DNA from: DASCNA01 sp036011305
GTDB lineage: Bacteria; Verrucomicrobiota; Lentisphaeria; Victivallales; GWF2-38-69
Assembly (NCBI GenBank): GCA_036011305.1
Contig: DASCNA010000167.1
Location: 14,255 to 78,254 of the forward strand
DNA: 64,000 nucleotides
Reading direction: 5' to 3'
The notes under the pieces are model-generated. The model made no database searches. It was not told the origin of the DNA and saw only the letters and a program-made list of their open reading frames with translations. This document shows positions 36,816 to 46,044 of the stretch, piece after piece. Each line of letters begins with the position of its first letter. Within the stretch, counting starts at the first letter, position 1. The position numbers and the translations under genes are program-made.

Positions 36816-37907
36816 ATGTTCTACCATATTATTGCAAAAAAAATCAGAAAAGAGAAGAAGATAAAAATCAACAAAATATGTGAAATATGCAATATTAATC
36901 CTTCAACTTACTGGAGATGGGAAAAAGGTGAAGTTACTCCTACACATAATGATATCAGGATTCTGGCTTTAATATTAGATGTGCCTGTTCAGGAAATTTC
37001 CAAACTTCAGGATTTCCAAAATAATTTCTCTCTAAATGCAAGAAAAATAGAACTTGATAATATTCTAAGCAAGTATGACTTTGAAGCTGAAGACAGATCT
37101 TACCTCAAAGAAATAAAATCTCTGCATACTACAATATTAAAAGAAAATGATTATCTTCAGGAGCAGTTAAACTATTATCAAAATGCATTTCTAAAAAGCC
37201 CCAGCTTATTATATCTAAAAATGAAAACCAGTAAAGGATATGTTTTAGTCCTGGCATCTGAAAGATTTTTTCAGCATTTTAATCTTCCCAAAGAAAATAT
37301 TAATTACTTCTTTAATACTTACATACCGTTAGAAGCAAGAATAAAAATCAGAGACACCGAAAATAAAGCCATTTCTAATAAGATTGCTGTAAACAATATA
37401 AAAGTAAAAGAACATTTATACGGCCTCAGAGTGAGAACATACAAATATGACGGAATTGAATATTTAATAGGTCATTTAGTCGATAAAACTGACCTTGAAA
37501 TGATTGAACATGCAAATTACAGAATTAAAATTATGGAATTGGCTCTGGATGAAATTCCGGAAACTTGCTATTTCTCAGCCAAATTGCACAAAAATGAATA
37601 TGTATTTATTTCGAAAGGAGTATACGATGTTTTAGGGCTTAGTGAATCAGATTTAAGAAAAGAAACTAAACTCTGGTGCAAATATATTGATAAAGAAGAT
37701 CATAAAAGAATGCTGCATTATGTAAATCAGGCGAATCACAAAAAGCCCACTATATTTAAATATAACCATCCTAAAAAAGGCCTGAGAGTACTAAAAACTC
37801 ATTTTAATGTCAGAGTTATCGATAAAAAAGATATTCTATTTGGATATTTTGCAGACATAACAGATTATATCTACAAAGATTTACCTGATCCAGTAAAAAA
37901 GAGCTAA
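36816..37907 (+). CDS. XRE-family HTH regulator with PAS-like domains
   Basis: Same architecture as the gene at 26379. An XRE helix-turn-helix covers residues about 5-60 (KICEICNINPSTYWRWEKGE). A first PAS-like domain covers about 115-225 (LVLASERFFQHFNLP and HLVDKTDLEM). A second covers about 235-355 (FISKGVYDVLGLSESDL, ending GYFADITDY). There is no enzymatic output domain. It is divergent from ygeW with 276 nt between, so it is the natural candidate to regulate ygeW-ygfK. GTGAGGA precedes the ATG. Confidence 0.85.
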   Translation: MFYHIIAKKIRKEKKIKINKICEICNINPSTYWRWEKGEVTPTHNDIRILALILDVPVQEISKLQDFQNNFSLNARKIELDNILSKYDFEAEDRSYLKEIKSLHTTILKENDYLQEQLNYYQNAFLKSPSLLYLKMKTSKGYVLVLASERFFQHFNLPKENINYFFNTYIPLEARIKIRDTENKAISNKIAVNNIKVKEHLYGLRVRTYKYDGIEYLIGHLVDKTDLEMIEHANYRIKIMELALDEIPETCYFSAKLHKNEYVFISKGVYDVLGLSESDLRKETKLWCKYIDKEDHKRMLHYVNQANHKKPTIFKYNHPKKGLRVLKTHFNVRVIDKKDILFGYFADITDYIYKDLPDPVKKS

Positions 37908-37922
37908 CAACTATTATTGACT

Positions 37923-37965
37923 TTGAATATTGACTACTAAACATTTATAAGTAATCAATATTCAA
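37923..37965. terminator. Terminator between convergent regulator and cutC
   Basis: The 11-bp stem TTGAATATTGA/TCAATATTCAA is followed by TTTT and lies in the 97-nt gap between two convergent genes. Confidence 0.6.
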
Positions 37966-38004
37966 TTTTCACTTAGTTGAATTTCTTACTAGACAAATAC
38001 AAAC

Positions 38005-38748
38005 CTAACAACAACTGACTTTATTTTTTATTTCAGTAAGTTTTTGCTCATCTGTAATCTGATATTCAAGATCAGAAGATGAACTTCCAAGCTTAAGTTT
38101 GCAATCTGCAAATCTATTAACTTTACTGGAAGCAGAACAGTGAACATTAATTACTTTTGTTCTTTCAAGAATCTCAACAACATTAGAGGCATTAACTCCG
38201 CTTCCAGCCATTATATCAATTTTTTTATGCAATGACTCATTTAGCAAAGATATTTTATCAATACCTTTAATTGCAGTATCAGCCTGTCCTGATGTAAGAA
38301 TTCTATTTACTCCTAGATCTGACAACTGTCTGACTGAACCAATATAATCTTTTGCAAAGTCAATGGCTCGATGAAAAGTGACACAGAGGTTATTTTTTTT
38401 TGCAATATTACACAATAGTTCTGTAGCTTTTAAATTTACAGTGAAATCATCATTCAATAAGCCGATAACTACACCGTCAGCACCAAGATCTGAAAAAATC
38501 TGAATTTCATTCGCCATGGCTTTAATTTCTTCAGAATTGAAGCAGAAATCACCTGCTCTTGTACGAATCATAGGATGTAAAGAAATATTAGTATTATCCT
38601 TTGCATATTTTATCAATCCCGCTGAAGGTGTAATTCCTCCAACAGCCAGCGAGCCACATAGTTCCAATCTGTCAACGCCGACTTTAGCAGCTGTTAAAAT
38701 AGATTCTATATTGTCGAGACATACTTCCAACTTGATATTATCAGCCAT
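38005..38748 (-). CDS. cutC: CutC family protein
   Basis: A TIM-barrel protein of 247 residues, historically linked to copper homeostasis but of uncertain biochemical role. Family marks are LEVCLDNIESILTAA with DRLELCGSLAVGGITPS, HPMIRTRAGDFCF, TFHRAIDFAKD and NRILTSGQADTA, then IMAGSGVNASNV. GAGGT precedes the ATG. It lies between the second regulator and the asparaginase-POT pair with no obvious link to purine breakdown. Confidence 0.93.
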   Translation of the reverse strand: MADNIKLEVCLDNIESILTAAKVGVDRLELCGSLAVGGITPSAGLIKYAKDNTNISLHPMIRTRAGDFCFNSEEIKAMANEIQIFSDLGADGVVIGLLNDDFTVNLKATELLCNIAKKNNLCVTFHRAIDFAKDYIGSVRQLSDLGVNRILTSGQADTAIKGIDKISLLNESLHKKIDIMAGSGVNASNVVEILERTKVINVHCSASSKVNRFADCKLKLGSSSSDLEYQITDEQKLTEIKNKVSCC

Positions 38749-38810
38749 AATACAACCTCATAATGTTAAATTGCCTGAAAACAAATACAGGCAATAATTA
38801 ACTATAATCT

Positions 38811-38865
38811 GTTATCAGTGACCAGCAATTTAATTAAAACGTTCTATAGACTGGTTACTGATAAC
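38811..38865. repeat. Long inverted repeat with a repeated flank
   Basis: Arms of 15 nt (GTTATCAGTGACCAG and CTGGTTACTGATAAC) pair with a single G-U exception around a 25-nt loop. The 10-mer AGCAATTTAA occurs twice as a direct repeat, just inside the left arm and just outside the right arm. A second small hairpin (TTGCCTG/CAGGCAA, 38771-38794) is adjacent. It follows the asparaginase stop by 15 nt, so a terminator role is possible, but there is no T run. Confidence 0.55.
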
Positions 38866-38879
38866 TAGCAATTTAACAA

Positions 38880-39800
38880 CTAATCAATATATTCAGCCTG
38901 TTCTTTAACCGGGCTTTCCATTCCATCTTTAAACACCCAGTAAAATACCGGAACACTTCCTTTATAGCTTATAACTTTATAGTTGTCGTTTTTATCTATA
39001 GCATGAATAGTAACTTCATCAAGATATCCGCCTTTAAGCGATTTAAGATCTTTAGCAGCTTCATATACAGCTTCTTCAACAGTCATGCCCATCTTCATGT
39101 ACAAAACAACAGATCTGGCAGTACCTGCCCTGATAGTCATTTCACCTGTATGGGTGCAGGCGCATGCACCGTATCTACTATCAGCATAAGCTCCGCCGCC
39201 GATAATAGGACTGTCTCCTAATCTGCCGGGATGCTTCCATCCCCATCCTGATGTACTTGCTGCTACAGAAATTTTACTGTTCATTCCTTTAGCTAAATAA
39301 ACTGTAGTGTCAAAACATTTCTCAGGGTCAACAGCAACTGAATTTATTTTATAAAGAGGCACGTTCGGAAAGTTTTTCTTCTCTGTATCATTTAAAACTT
39401 TTTCCAAATGCTGTTCCCATACTTCTTTTGAATCAGCAATTAAGTTTTCACATGATTCAGCACCAATGTCATGAGCAAAACGTTCAGCTCCGGCACCCAC
39501 TACTATCTCATACTGAAGTCTCTGCATAATTTCATAAGCAACTTCAACAGCATGGGCATATCCACGCAGAGAACCTACCGCACCCGTTCTTAGAGTATCA
39601 CCATCCATAACACTGGAATCAAGTTCAACTTCACCTAAAATATTAGGCCAGCCGCCTTTTCCTACAGTTCTAATAGTGGAATTAGACTCAACAAGTTTAA
39701 TACCTTCAATTATAGATCTTAATGAATCATTACCTTCAGCAAGAAACTTAGCTGCTGTAGGGACACCGCATCTTCCTTCATCGTTAGCTATAAAAATCAT
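38880..39800 (-). CDS. N4-(beta-N-acetylglucosaminyl)-L-asparaginase family (Ntn hydrolase)
   Basis: 306 residues of the glycosylasparaginase/isoaspartyl peptidase family. N-terminal marks are TVGKGGWPNILGEVELD and SSVMDGDTLRTGAVG. The autocleavage site is seen as FDTTVY, in which the first Thr would become the N-terminal nucleophile, followed by STSGWGWKHPGRLGDSPIIG and GGAYADSRYGACACT. There is no signal peptide, so it would act in the cytoplasm on imported peptides or glyco-amino acids. Its ATG overlaps the stop of the POT transporter gene by one base. Confidence 0.88.
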   Translation of the reverse strand: MIFIANDEGRCGVPTAAKFLAEGNDSLRSIIEGIKLVESNSTIRTVGKGGWPNILGEVELDSSVMDGDTLRTGAVGSLRGYAHAVEVAYEIMQRLQYEIVVGAGAERFAHDIGAESCENLIADSKEVWEQHLEKVLNDTEKKNFPNVPLYKINSVAVDPEKCFDTTVYLAKGMNSKISVAASTSGWGWKHPGRLGDSPIIGGGAYADSRYGACACTHTGEMTIRAGTARSVVLYMKMGMTVEEAVYEAAKDLKSLKGGYLDEVTIHAIDKNDNYKVISYKGSVPVFYWVFKDGMESPVKEQAEYID

Positions 39801-41242
39801 TATGCACCTTCTGTTATTTTAGTCAATTTCCTTATAGTAGGAACACATGCAAGCAATATTGCAGCCAATGCAATAGAAGCTATAAAAACCCAGAAATAAA
39901 CATTGTCAAAAGTATTTATAGTCAAAGCATTACTAGGTTTACCACCAAATCCCATTGCTCCAATATAACCGCCAATCCAGCCAGCATAAGCACTGATGGT
40001 CCACCATATGCCCATCATAGTAGATGATAAATGTTTAGGAGCCAACCTTGTTACAAGTGCTAAACCAACTGGAGATATACAAAGTTCTCCCATTGCCATG
40101 AACATATAACTAAACATAATAAGGCCAACGCTCATTGGCAATGCCTTGGCGGAGAAACAGAGAACTGCAAAACTTAGACCAATAAAAACAAGACTAAATA
40201 CAAATTTAAGATCATCGCCAGGTTCTTTATTTTTATTAGCAAGCTTCTGCCACAGCATAGCTATTAGAGGATTCAAAATAGTTAATATAACAAGATACAT
40301 TCCCATAATTGTAGTAGTGAGAATAGTAAGACCAAAGATATGATGTGAAACAAAGTTTTCAATATATACAGGGAAACTTGTACTCTGCTGATTATTGAAA
40401 GACCAGAACAGAACCATGAATATTGAAAGGAACAAAATCATGAATACATTCTTTTTTTCTTTCTTAGATAAATTTTTCCAGAAAGAAGCTATGTATACAA
40501 CCAATATTACCAGCGATGCAGCTGTCACATAGTTAGCTGCTACAGGGTGAGCAATTATATATGCAAATATGAAAGCAATTGCTACTATTCCTACAATCAT
40601 CCAGTGCCAGATATTTAAAAAAAGTATTTTTTTAGTTTTAATAATTGGATTGAAATGATTTACAACTTCCGGGTAATGTTTTCTTCCGGCCAAAAATATA
40701 AAAAGACCACCAAACATTCCTACAGCTGATAAAGCAAAACCGTAATTAAATCCGTAAGTAAGCCCAACCCAACCTACGAGAAATGTAGAAATCAAAGCTC
40801 CAATATTTATACCTGCATAAAAATATGCAAATCCACTATTTCTAAGTTTTTCTCTACTATCATATAATTTACCTACAATAACAGTAACATTTGACTTGAA
40901 GAGACCCGTTCCTGCAGAAACAAAACCCAAACCTAGGAAAATTAAGACAGGATGAATAAAGCTTAACGCAAGACAAATATTTCCAATAACAATACAGGTA
41001 CCACCAAGAAGCACACATCTTTTATAACCAATCAGTCTATCAGCTATAATACCGCCTAAAGCAGTTGTTATATAAACATAAGTAACATATGTTCCAAAAA
41101 TTATCTCGGCCTCAGCTCCATAATGAAGCCCTTTTGTAAGATATAGAACTAGTAATGCCCCAATTCCATAAAAACTGAATCTTTCCCACATTTCTGTCAT
41201 AAAACAGAAATATAATCCTTTCGGATGACGTAATTTCTCCAT
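39800..41242 (-). CDS. POT/PTR-family proton-dependent di/tripeptide transporter
   Basis: 480 residues with about 14 helices. The proton-coupling motif appears as EMWERFSFYGIGALL near the start and the PTR2 signature as FAYFYAGINIGALIS. It imports short peptides. AGGGA stands about 8 nt before the ATG. It is translationally coupled to the downstream asparaginase, suggesting that imported Asx-containing peptides are the asparaginase substrate. Confidence 0.94.
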   Translation of the reverse strand: MEKLRHPKGLYFCFMTEMWERFSFYGIGALLVLYLTKGLHYGAEAEIIFGTYVTYVYITTALGGIIADRLIGYKRCVLLGGTCIVIGNICLALSFIHPVLIFLGLGFVSAGTGLFKSNVTVIVGKLYDSREKLRNSGFAYFYAGINIGALISTFLVGWVGLTYGFNYGFALSAVGMFGGLFIFLAGRKHYPEVVNHFNPIIKTKKILFLNIWHWMIVGIVAIAFIFAYIIAHPVAANYVTAASLVILVVYIASFWKNLSKKEKKNVFMILFLSIFMVLFWSFNNQQSTSFPVYIENFVSHHIFGLTILTTTIMGMYLVILTILNPLIAMLWQKLANKNKEPGDDLKFVFSLVFIGLSFAVLCFSAKALPMSVGLIMFSYMFMAMGELCISPVGLALVTRLAPKHLSSTMMGIWWTISAYAGWIGGYIGAMGFGGKPSNALTINTFDNVYFWVFIASIALAAILLACVPTIRKLTKITEGA

Positions 41243-41444
41243 CTTAATTCCCTATTTTCAATTTTTTATTATAATATGTCCCATATATAAAATGAACGGT
41301 ATAATCTATTTACATCTTATAAAATTACAAGCAATGGAATTAAATGAATTATTAATATATATCATTAATTAAATTTGCATTTAGGAAAATAAATATAATA
41401 TTAATTAGGCAACCCTAATTATTGTATTCTATTGGAGGTCATAA

Positions 41445-41639
41445 ATGAGCAGAGCTAAAAGATTTTACGAAGGTAAAATAAGCACTAAATGGGATAAGTA
41501 TGTATCCAGTGAAGCAATTATTGAAAATAAAAAAGAATCTAAAAATATGAAAAAATCATTCTTATCCAAGACAATATACCTACTAAACAAAGAAAATATT
41601 GACTTCCCTGTTAGGCCTATAATATTTCAGTACTATTGA
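41445..41639 (+). CDS. Small basic protein, unknown
   Basis: 64 codons with an excellent ribosome binding site (GGAGG six bases before the ATG) and a terminator 15 nt after the stop, so this looks like a real transcript. The product is Lys-rich and soluble (SRAKRFYEGKISTKWDKYV). It has no membrane segment, Cys pair or known motif that I recognise. It is divergent from the POT transporter. Confidence 0.6.
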   Translation: MSRAKRFYEGKISTKWDKYVSSEAIIENKKESKNMKKSFLSKTIYLLNKENIDFPVRPIIFQYY

Positions 41640-41654
41640 TTAAGACATAAAAAA

Positions 41655-41683
41655 AGAAACAGATATTAAAAATATCTGTTTCT
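41655..41683. terminator. Bidirectional terminator between small ORF and xdhA
   Basis: A perfect 13-bp stem AGAAACAGATATT/AATATCTGTTTCT with a three-base loop, preceded by an A run and followed by CGTTT. Confidence 0.85.
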
Positions 41684-41710
41684 CGTTTATTAAAATATAA
41701 TAATATTTAA

Positions 41711-44032
41711 TTATTTATCATTTAATACATTCCAAACATTTTCCTGAGTAAAAGGTGTTTTTCTAATTCTTTTACCTGTAGCATTGTAAAGTGCATTAGC
41801 TATTGCTGGCATTGCACCGTTTATACAGATTTCAGAAACACTCTTTGCACCGAAAGGTCCTGTTTCTTCATAACTTGGAACCAGAATAGTTTTCAATTCA
41901 GGTTTGTCTCTCAGTGAGAAAATATTATAGTTTTTAAGCGACGGGTTTGTCATTTTACCGTTTTTGTCAAAACGATACTCTTCAGTCAGTGCATAACTGA
42001 TACCGTTTAATACTCCACCTTCTGTCTGACCTTCACAAAGAATAGGGTTAATTGCAGTACCACAGTCAACAGCTGCAACATATTTCAATACTTTTATGTT
42101 TCCTGTTTCTGTATCAACTTCAATCTCTACAAAATGTGCCGAGAATGGTGGTGGTGATTTCTTTGTAAAATGAGATTCTGTAGCAGCTATCTGAAACTGA
42201 TTATTTTCATAAAGAGAGTAATTGGATATTTCTGAATAAGAAACTTTACCGCTTCCATCACGTACACTCACTTCTGCATCTTTAATATCCAGTTGATCTA
42301 TTTTTTTATCAAGCATTTCAGCTGCAACTTTTAAGATTTGCTCTTTAACTTTTGCAGCAGTTTTTCTGACAGCTTCTCCACTTAAGTAAGTAGTACTCGA
42401 AGCATATGCACCAACATCAAAAGGTGTCATATCAGTATCAGAAGAATACACAATGAATTTATCAGCCGTTGTGCAGAGTTCTTCTGCTGCAATCTGAGCC
42501 ATCACTGTATCACTTCCTGTACCTAAGTCAGTAGCACCGCAGTTCAGGTTAAAAGATCCGTCTTCATTCATTTTAAGTGAAGCAGCACCCATATCGATTT
42601 CAGGAACACTGGATCCCTGCATCAGTGTAGCCATGCCGATACCTCTTCTGATACGGCCTGATTTCTTTTTATGATCTGTTCTTCTTGACCAGTCTATTTC
42701 CTCTGCACCTAATTCAACACATTTCTGCAGAGAGCAACTTCCAATAGTCATTGGAGTTCCTGGCTTTCCTTCACCTAAGGCTGCAAAGGCAGGATGACCT
42801 TCACCGGATTGAATATGATTCATTGTTCTGAATTTTAGCGGATCCATACCAATTTTTTCAGCCATAATGTCCATCATAGATTCAACAGCAAAAAATGCCT
42901 GTGTTGCACCGAAACCTCTATATGCTCCGCCTACAGGTAGATTTGTATAGATAGCTTTTGCATCGAAATGGATATTATCAACATGATATAGAGGGAATAC
43001 TTTACTACCGCAGCAACTCATAACAGTTAAGCCATGACCGCCATATGCACCGGTATTGTTTATTGCATCCATACCTAGAGCAGTTATTTCGCCTTTTTTA
43101 TTTACACCATAACGCATTCTGAAGCGAATAGGATGTCTTGTTCTGCCGGTTTTAAATGTTTCTTCTCTAGTGAATTCCCAAATTGCAGGTTTGCTTGTTC
43201 TTAAAGTTACCATAGCAACTACGTCTTCAAGAAGAATTTCCTGTTTTGCTCCAAAACCGCCACCGATTCTAGGTTTGATAACTCTTAATTTCTGTACTGG
43301 AATATCAAGTGTACTAGCTACAATACGTCTACAGTGAAAAGGAACCTGTGTACTTGTACGGATAACTATTCTTTCATAATCATCCAACTGAGCCAGAGAT
43401 ACATAATTTTCTATTGGACAGTGTTGTGCATAGGCAGTTTCGAAAGTTTGATCAAAAGTATAATCTGCATCTTTCAAACCTTGTTTAAAATCTCCTGCCT
43501 CCATTCCCACTTTGGCAACAATATTTTTTTCAGGTTCGTAAGGGATTGGAATTGGAACAAATGCTTCTTCTTCATCATGAATAATAGGTGCATTTTTTTT
43601 CAAAGCACTATCCATATCAAGAACAGCTTCCAATATTTTATATTTTACTTTTATAGTTTTTAATGCTGCTTCTGCCTGTTCAACTGTTTCTGCAGCTACT
43701 GCAGCAACTCTATCTCCGACAAACCTAACTTTCTTATCAAACATAAAAGTATCATATGGAGATGGTTCAGGGTATCCCTGCCCAGCCGTGCAATGAGGAA
43801 TTCTAGGAACATTTCCATGATATAAGACACAATGTACACCAGGCATTTTTTCAGCTTTGCTAATATCAATTGATTCAATAATAGCATGAGCATGAGGACT
43901 CCAAAGCATTTTAATATGCAGGGCGTCCTTCGGCATCATATCACTTACATACATAGGTTTTCCCAGAGATAAAGCAAGTGAATCTATTTTCTCTACAGAA
44001 CTATTTACAACTTTAAATTTTTTCTTAGCCAT
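41711..44032 (-). CDS. xdhA: Xanthine-dehydrogenase-type molybdopterin subunit
   Basis: 773-residue molybdenum hydroxylase subunit. Family residues include HCPIENYVSLAQ, IGGGFGAKQE (Mo-site Gln/Phe region), the substrate Arg in GGAYRGFGATQAFF, and the catalytic Glu near the end in GPFGAKSVSEICING (usual form GAKGVGE). The length is normal. It probably hydroxylates a purine ring, fitting the neighbouring purine genes, but the substrate is inferred. Last gene of the operon moaD-like, thiF-like, FAD subunit, FeS subunit, Mo subunit. Confidence 0.92.
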   Translation of the reverse strand: MAKKKFKVVNSSVEKIDSLALSLGKPMYVSDMMPKDALHIKMLWSPHAHAIIESIDISKAEKMPGVHCVLYHGNVPRIPHCTAGQGYPEPSPYDTFMFDKKVRFVGDRVAAVAAETVEQAEAALKTIKVKYKILEAVLDMDSALKKNAPIIHDEEEAFVPIPIPYEPEKNIVAKVGMEAGDFKQGLKDADYTFDQTFETAYAQHCPIENYVSLAQLDDYERIVIRTSTQVPFHCRRIVASTLDIPVQKLRVIKPRIGGGFGAKQEILLEDVVAMVTLRTSKPAIWEFTREETFKTGRTRHPIRFRMRYGVNKKGEITALGMDAINNTGAYGGHGLTVMSCCGSKVFPLYHVDNIHFDAKAIYTNLPVGGAYRGFGATQAFFAVESMMDIMAEKIGMDPLKFRTMNHIQSGEGHPAFAALGEGKPGTPMTIGSCSLQKCVELGAEEIDWSRRTDHKKKSGRIRRGIGMATLMQGSSVPEIDMGAASLKMNEDGSFNLNCGATDLGTGSDTVMAQIAAEELCTTADKFIVYSSDTDMTPFDVGAYASSTTYLSGEAVRKTAAKVKEQILKVAAEMLDKKIDQLDIKDAEVSVRDGSGKVSYSEISNYSLYENNQFQIAATESHFTKKSPPPFSAHFVEIEVDTETGNIKVLKYVAAVDCGTAINPILCEGQTEGGVLNGISYALTEEYRFDKNGKMTNPSLKNYNIFSLRDKPELKTILVPSYEETGPFGAKSVSEICINGAMPAIANALYNATGKRIRKTPFTQENVWNVLNDK

Positions 44033-44044
44033 GATTCACCACCT

Positions 44045-44512
44045 TTACTTATTTGAAGCAGCTACGTTTTCAAGAGCTGTTAATATTTTTTCATAACCTG
44101 TACATCTGCATAGGTTACCATCCATATGAGTTCTAATAAACTCTTCATCAGGCTTACTGTTTTCTTCAAACATTGATTTTGCTGAAAGAATCATACCAGG
44201 CATGCAGAAACCGCACTGTACAGCTCCCTGATCTATCAGAGCTCTCTGTATTTTATGAGGATTTTGCGCTGAACCTACACCTTCGATCGTATCTAAAGCT
44301 TTTCCATCAGCTTGAAAAGCATACATAATGCATGCATAGACAGGTTTCCCCTCAAGCAAAACAGTACAGGCGCCGCAAGAACCTTCGCCGCAACCGAACT
44401 TAGTTCCTTTGTAACCCTCACGTCTCAATACATCCAACAGTTTTTCATTAGGTGAAATAGAAAATTCTTTTTTTACGCCATTTACAACTAAATTTATTAT
44501 TTTATTACTCAT
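44045..44512 (-). CDS. xdhC: Xanthine-dehydrogenase-type [2Fe-2S] subunit
   Basis: 155 residues with both cluster domains. The plant-ferredoxin-like CGEGSCGACTV (with a later Cys in VYACIM) is followed by the helical domain's CGFCMPGM and GNLCRCTGYEKI. It carries electrons between the molybdenum centre and FAD. The ATG at 44512 has AAGGGGA five bases upstream and overlaps the FAD-subunit stop by 8 bases. Confidence 0.94.
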   Translation of the reverse strand: MSNKIINLVVNGVKKEFSISPNEKLLDVLRREGYKGTKFGCGEGSCGACTVLLEGKPVYACIMYAFQADGKALDTIEGVGSAQNPHKIQRALIDQGAVQCGFCMPGMILSAKSMFEENSKPDEEFIRTHMDGNLCRCTGYEKILTALENVAASNK

Positions 44513-45359
44513 GGCAATCCCCTTTTGCTTCGGCAAGAGCCTCTAACAATACATCTTTTACTTTTGTTTTAATTAAATGTCTACAATATGTTTTTGTCAT
44601 ACCTTCTTTAGGAACAATTGAGATTTTATCAATTTCTGCCAAACTTAATTTATCTATATTAAGTTCACTTACTTTTTTGCCTATAAGATGAGCCTCTACT
44701 TTTTTCAGTCTAACAGGAAACGGAGTACATGCTCCGACAACTATTCTAATGCTTTCAACTTTTTCATCACCATCCAATGAAGCATAAACTGCTACATTCA
44801 ATGTACTGAAGGCACTGTAAGTACGGTTTTCCTTGTGATAAGCAAAACCTTTGCCTTTTGTGATTTCAGGTATTTCGATAAAACCGATTATATTTCCATT
44901 GATCAGTTTCTGAATTGGCTGTTTATCAAAATAAGTATCAGCATCCACAGTGAACCATTCATGTCCTTTTATAGCAATTTCTGCATTTAAGGCCATCAAG
45001 GCCACAGGAAAATCAGACCAGTAAAATATTCTTGCAATATTTCCGCCTATAGTAGACATATTTCTGATCTGCTGAGTTCCCACAAGTTTTGCAACCCTGT
45101 CAAGCACCCAGCCTTTACCACTGTATTTCATTAAGTCATTGATTGTTGTTAAAGAACCTATTTCATAGGCATTCTCTTCGTTCACAATTCCTACAAAAGG
45201 CAGCTTTGATACATCAATCGCAATTTTTTCTTCATCTGATTCTTTAAGAAATCGAATTGAAGTTCCTCCTGCAAGAAAAAAAGCACTTTCTTCGGCACTT
45301 TTCATACAGGCCTGTGCTTCTTCAACACAGCAAGGAAATGTGAAATCACTAATTTTCAT
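44505..45359 (-). CDS. xdhB: Xanthine-dehydrogenase-type FAD subunit
   Basis: 284 residues of the CO-dehydrogenase/XDH flavoprotein family. FAD-binding stretches are FFLAGGTSIRFL (N-terminal loop) and QQIRNMSTIGGNIAR. The C-terminal part ends with the CO_deh_flav_C domain (VVGACTPFPVRLKKVEAHL). AGGAG stands upstream of the ATG. It uses NAD+ or another acceptor for electrons from the molybdenum subunit. Confidence 0.93.
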   Translation of the reverse strand: MKISDFTFPCCVEEAQACMKSAEESAFFLAGGTSIRFLKESDEEKIAIDVSKLPFVGIVNEENAYEIGSLTTINDLMKYSGKGWVLDRVAKLVGTQQIRNMSTIGGNIARIFYWSDFPVALMALNAEIAIKGHEWFTVDADTYFDKQPIQKLINGNIIGFIEIPEITKGKGFAYHKENRTYSAFSTLNVAVYASLDGDEKVESIRIVVGACTPFPVRLKKVEAHLIGKKVSELNIDKLSLAEIDKISIVPKEGMTKTYCRHLIKTKVKDVLLEALAEAKGDCHE

Positions 45360-45408
45360 AACCCTTATCTCCTATTTAATTAGTAAAAAAAATATATATA
45401 AACCAAAT

Positions 45409-46044
45409 TTATGGTTCTACTACTCCATCAATCAATCTTACAATCATATTAGCCTGATGCCCTACTGCAATATTCACTCGTGGTGCCATGAGACCTTCTA
45501 CCTCATTAGGTTCAGAAACAAAATCACCAGAAATATAAATATTTGAAGTAAGTTTTCTGGTTGATATAAGATTTGAAGAATTAATACCTGTCAACCCTGA
45601 AGCGCATACAAGATATCTGTTCTTATTATCACATTCAAGAAAACTATCGATAATCATCGATTTTGCAGAGACTGTATCAAAAGCTTCAGCCACAATAGAA
45701 GCCTCTTTAAAAATTGAAGGCAAGTTCTCCCTATTAAGTGTCACACAATGTTTTTCAAGTTCAACATATGGATTTATTCTCTTCAGAATATCATATAGTG
45801 CATCTACTTTATTTTTACCTAAATCCTCAACAAAATAATATTGTCTGTTTAGGTTAGACAGTTCAACTTTATCAAAATCAACTATAACGAGTTTTTTTAT
45901 CCCGATACGGGTAAGAGCAACTGCTATATTTGATCCCAGTCCACCGCAACCGGCAATACCGACTACTGAACCTAATAGTTTCTCAGTTAAACCTTTATTG
46001 TTTTTAGCAGTTAACTCCTTCAGGTAAGATTCAGAAGATTTCAT
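45409..46044 (-). CDS. ThiF-family (E1-like) adenylyltransferase
   Basis: 211 residues of the ThiF/MoeB/E1 superfamily, short version without a zinc domain. The ATP loop is GIAGCGGLGSNIAVALTRIG, followed by VDFDKVELSNLNRQY, which carries the nucleotide-binding Asp and Arg. It would adenylate the C-terminus of the ubiquitin-like protein encoded just before it; the stop and start overlap as TGATG. In this operon it may serve sulfur transfer to the molybdenum cofactor or to a purine-pathway enzyme. Confidence 0.85.
   Translation of the reverse strand: MKSSESYLKELTAKNNKGLTEKLLGSVVGIAGCGGLGSNIAVALTRIGIKKLVIVDFDKVELSNLNRQYYFVEDLGKNKVDALYDILKRINPYVELEKHCVTLNRENLPSIFKEASIVAEAFDTVSAKSMIIDSFLECDNKNRYLVCASGLTGINSSNLISTRKLTSNIYISGDFVSEPNEVEGLMAPRVNIAVGHQANMIVRLIDGVVEP

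Noticed and set aside
43334..43663. 109-codon open frame antisense to the molybdopterin subunit
   Set aside because: Shadow of a conserved gene; the translation has no motif.
31868..44032. Selenoprotein signals in the ygfK/xdh region
   Set aside because: No in-frame TGA inside the conserved genes; the selenium link rests only on family names.
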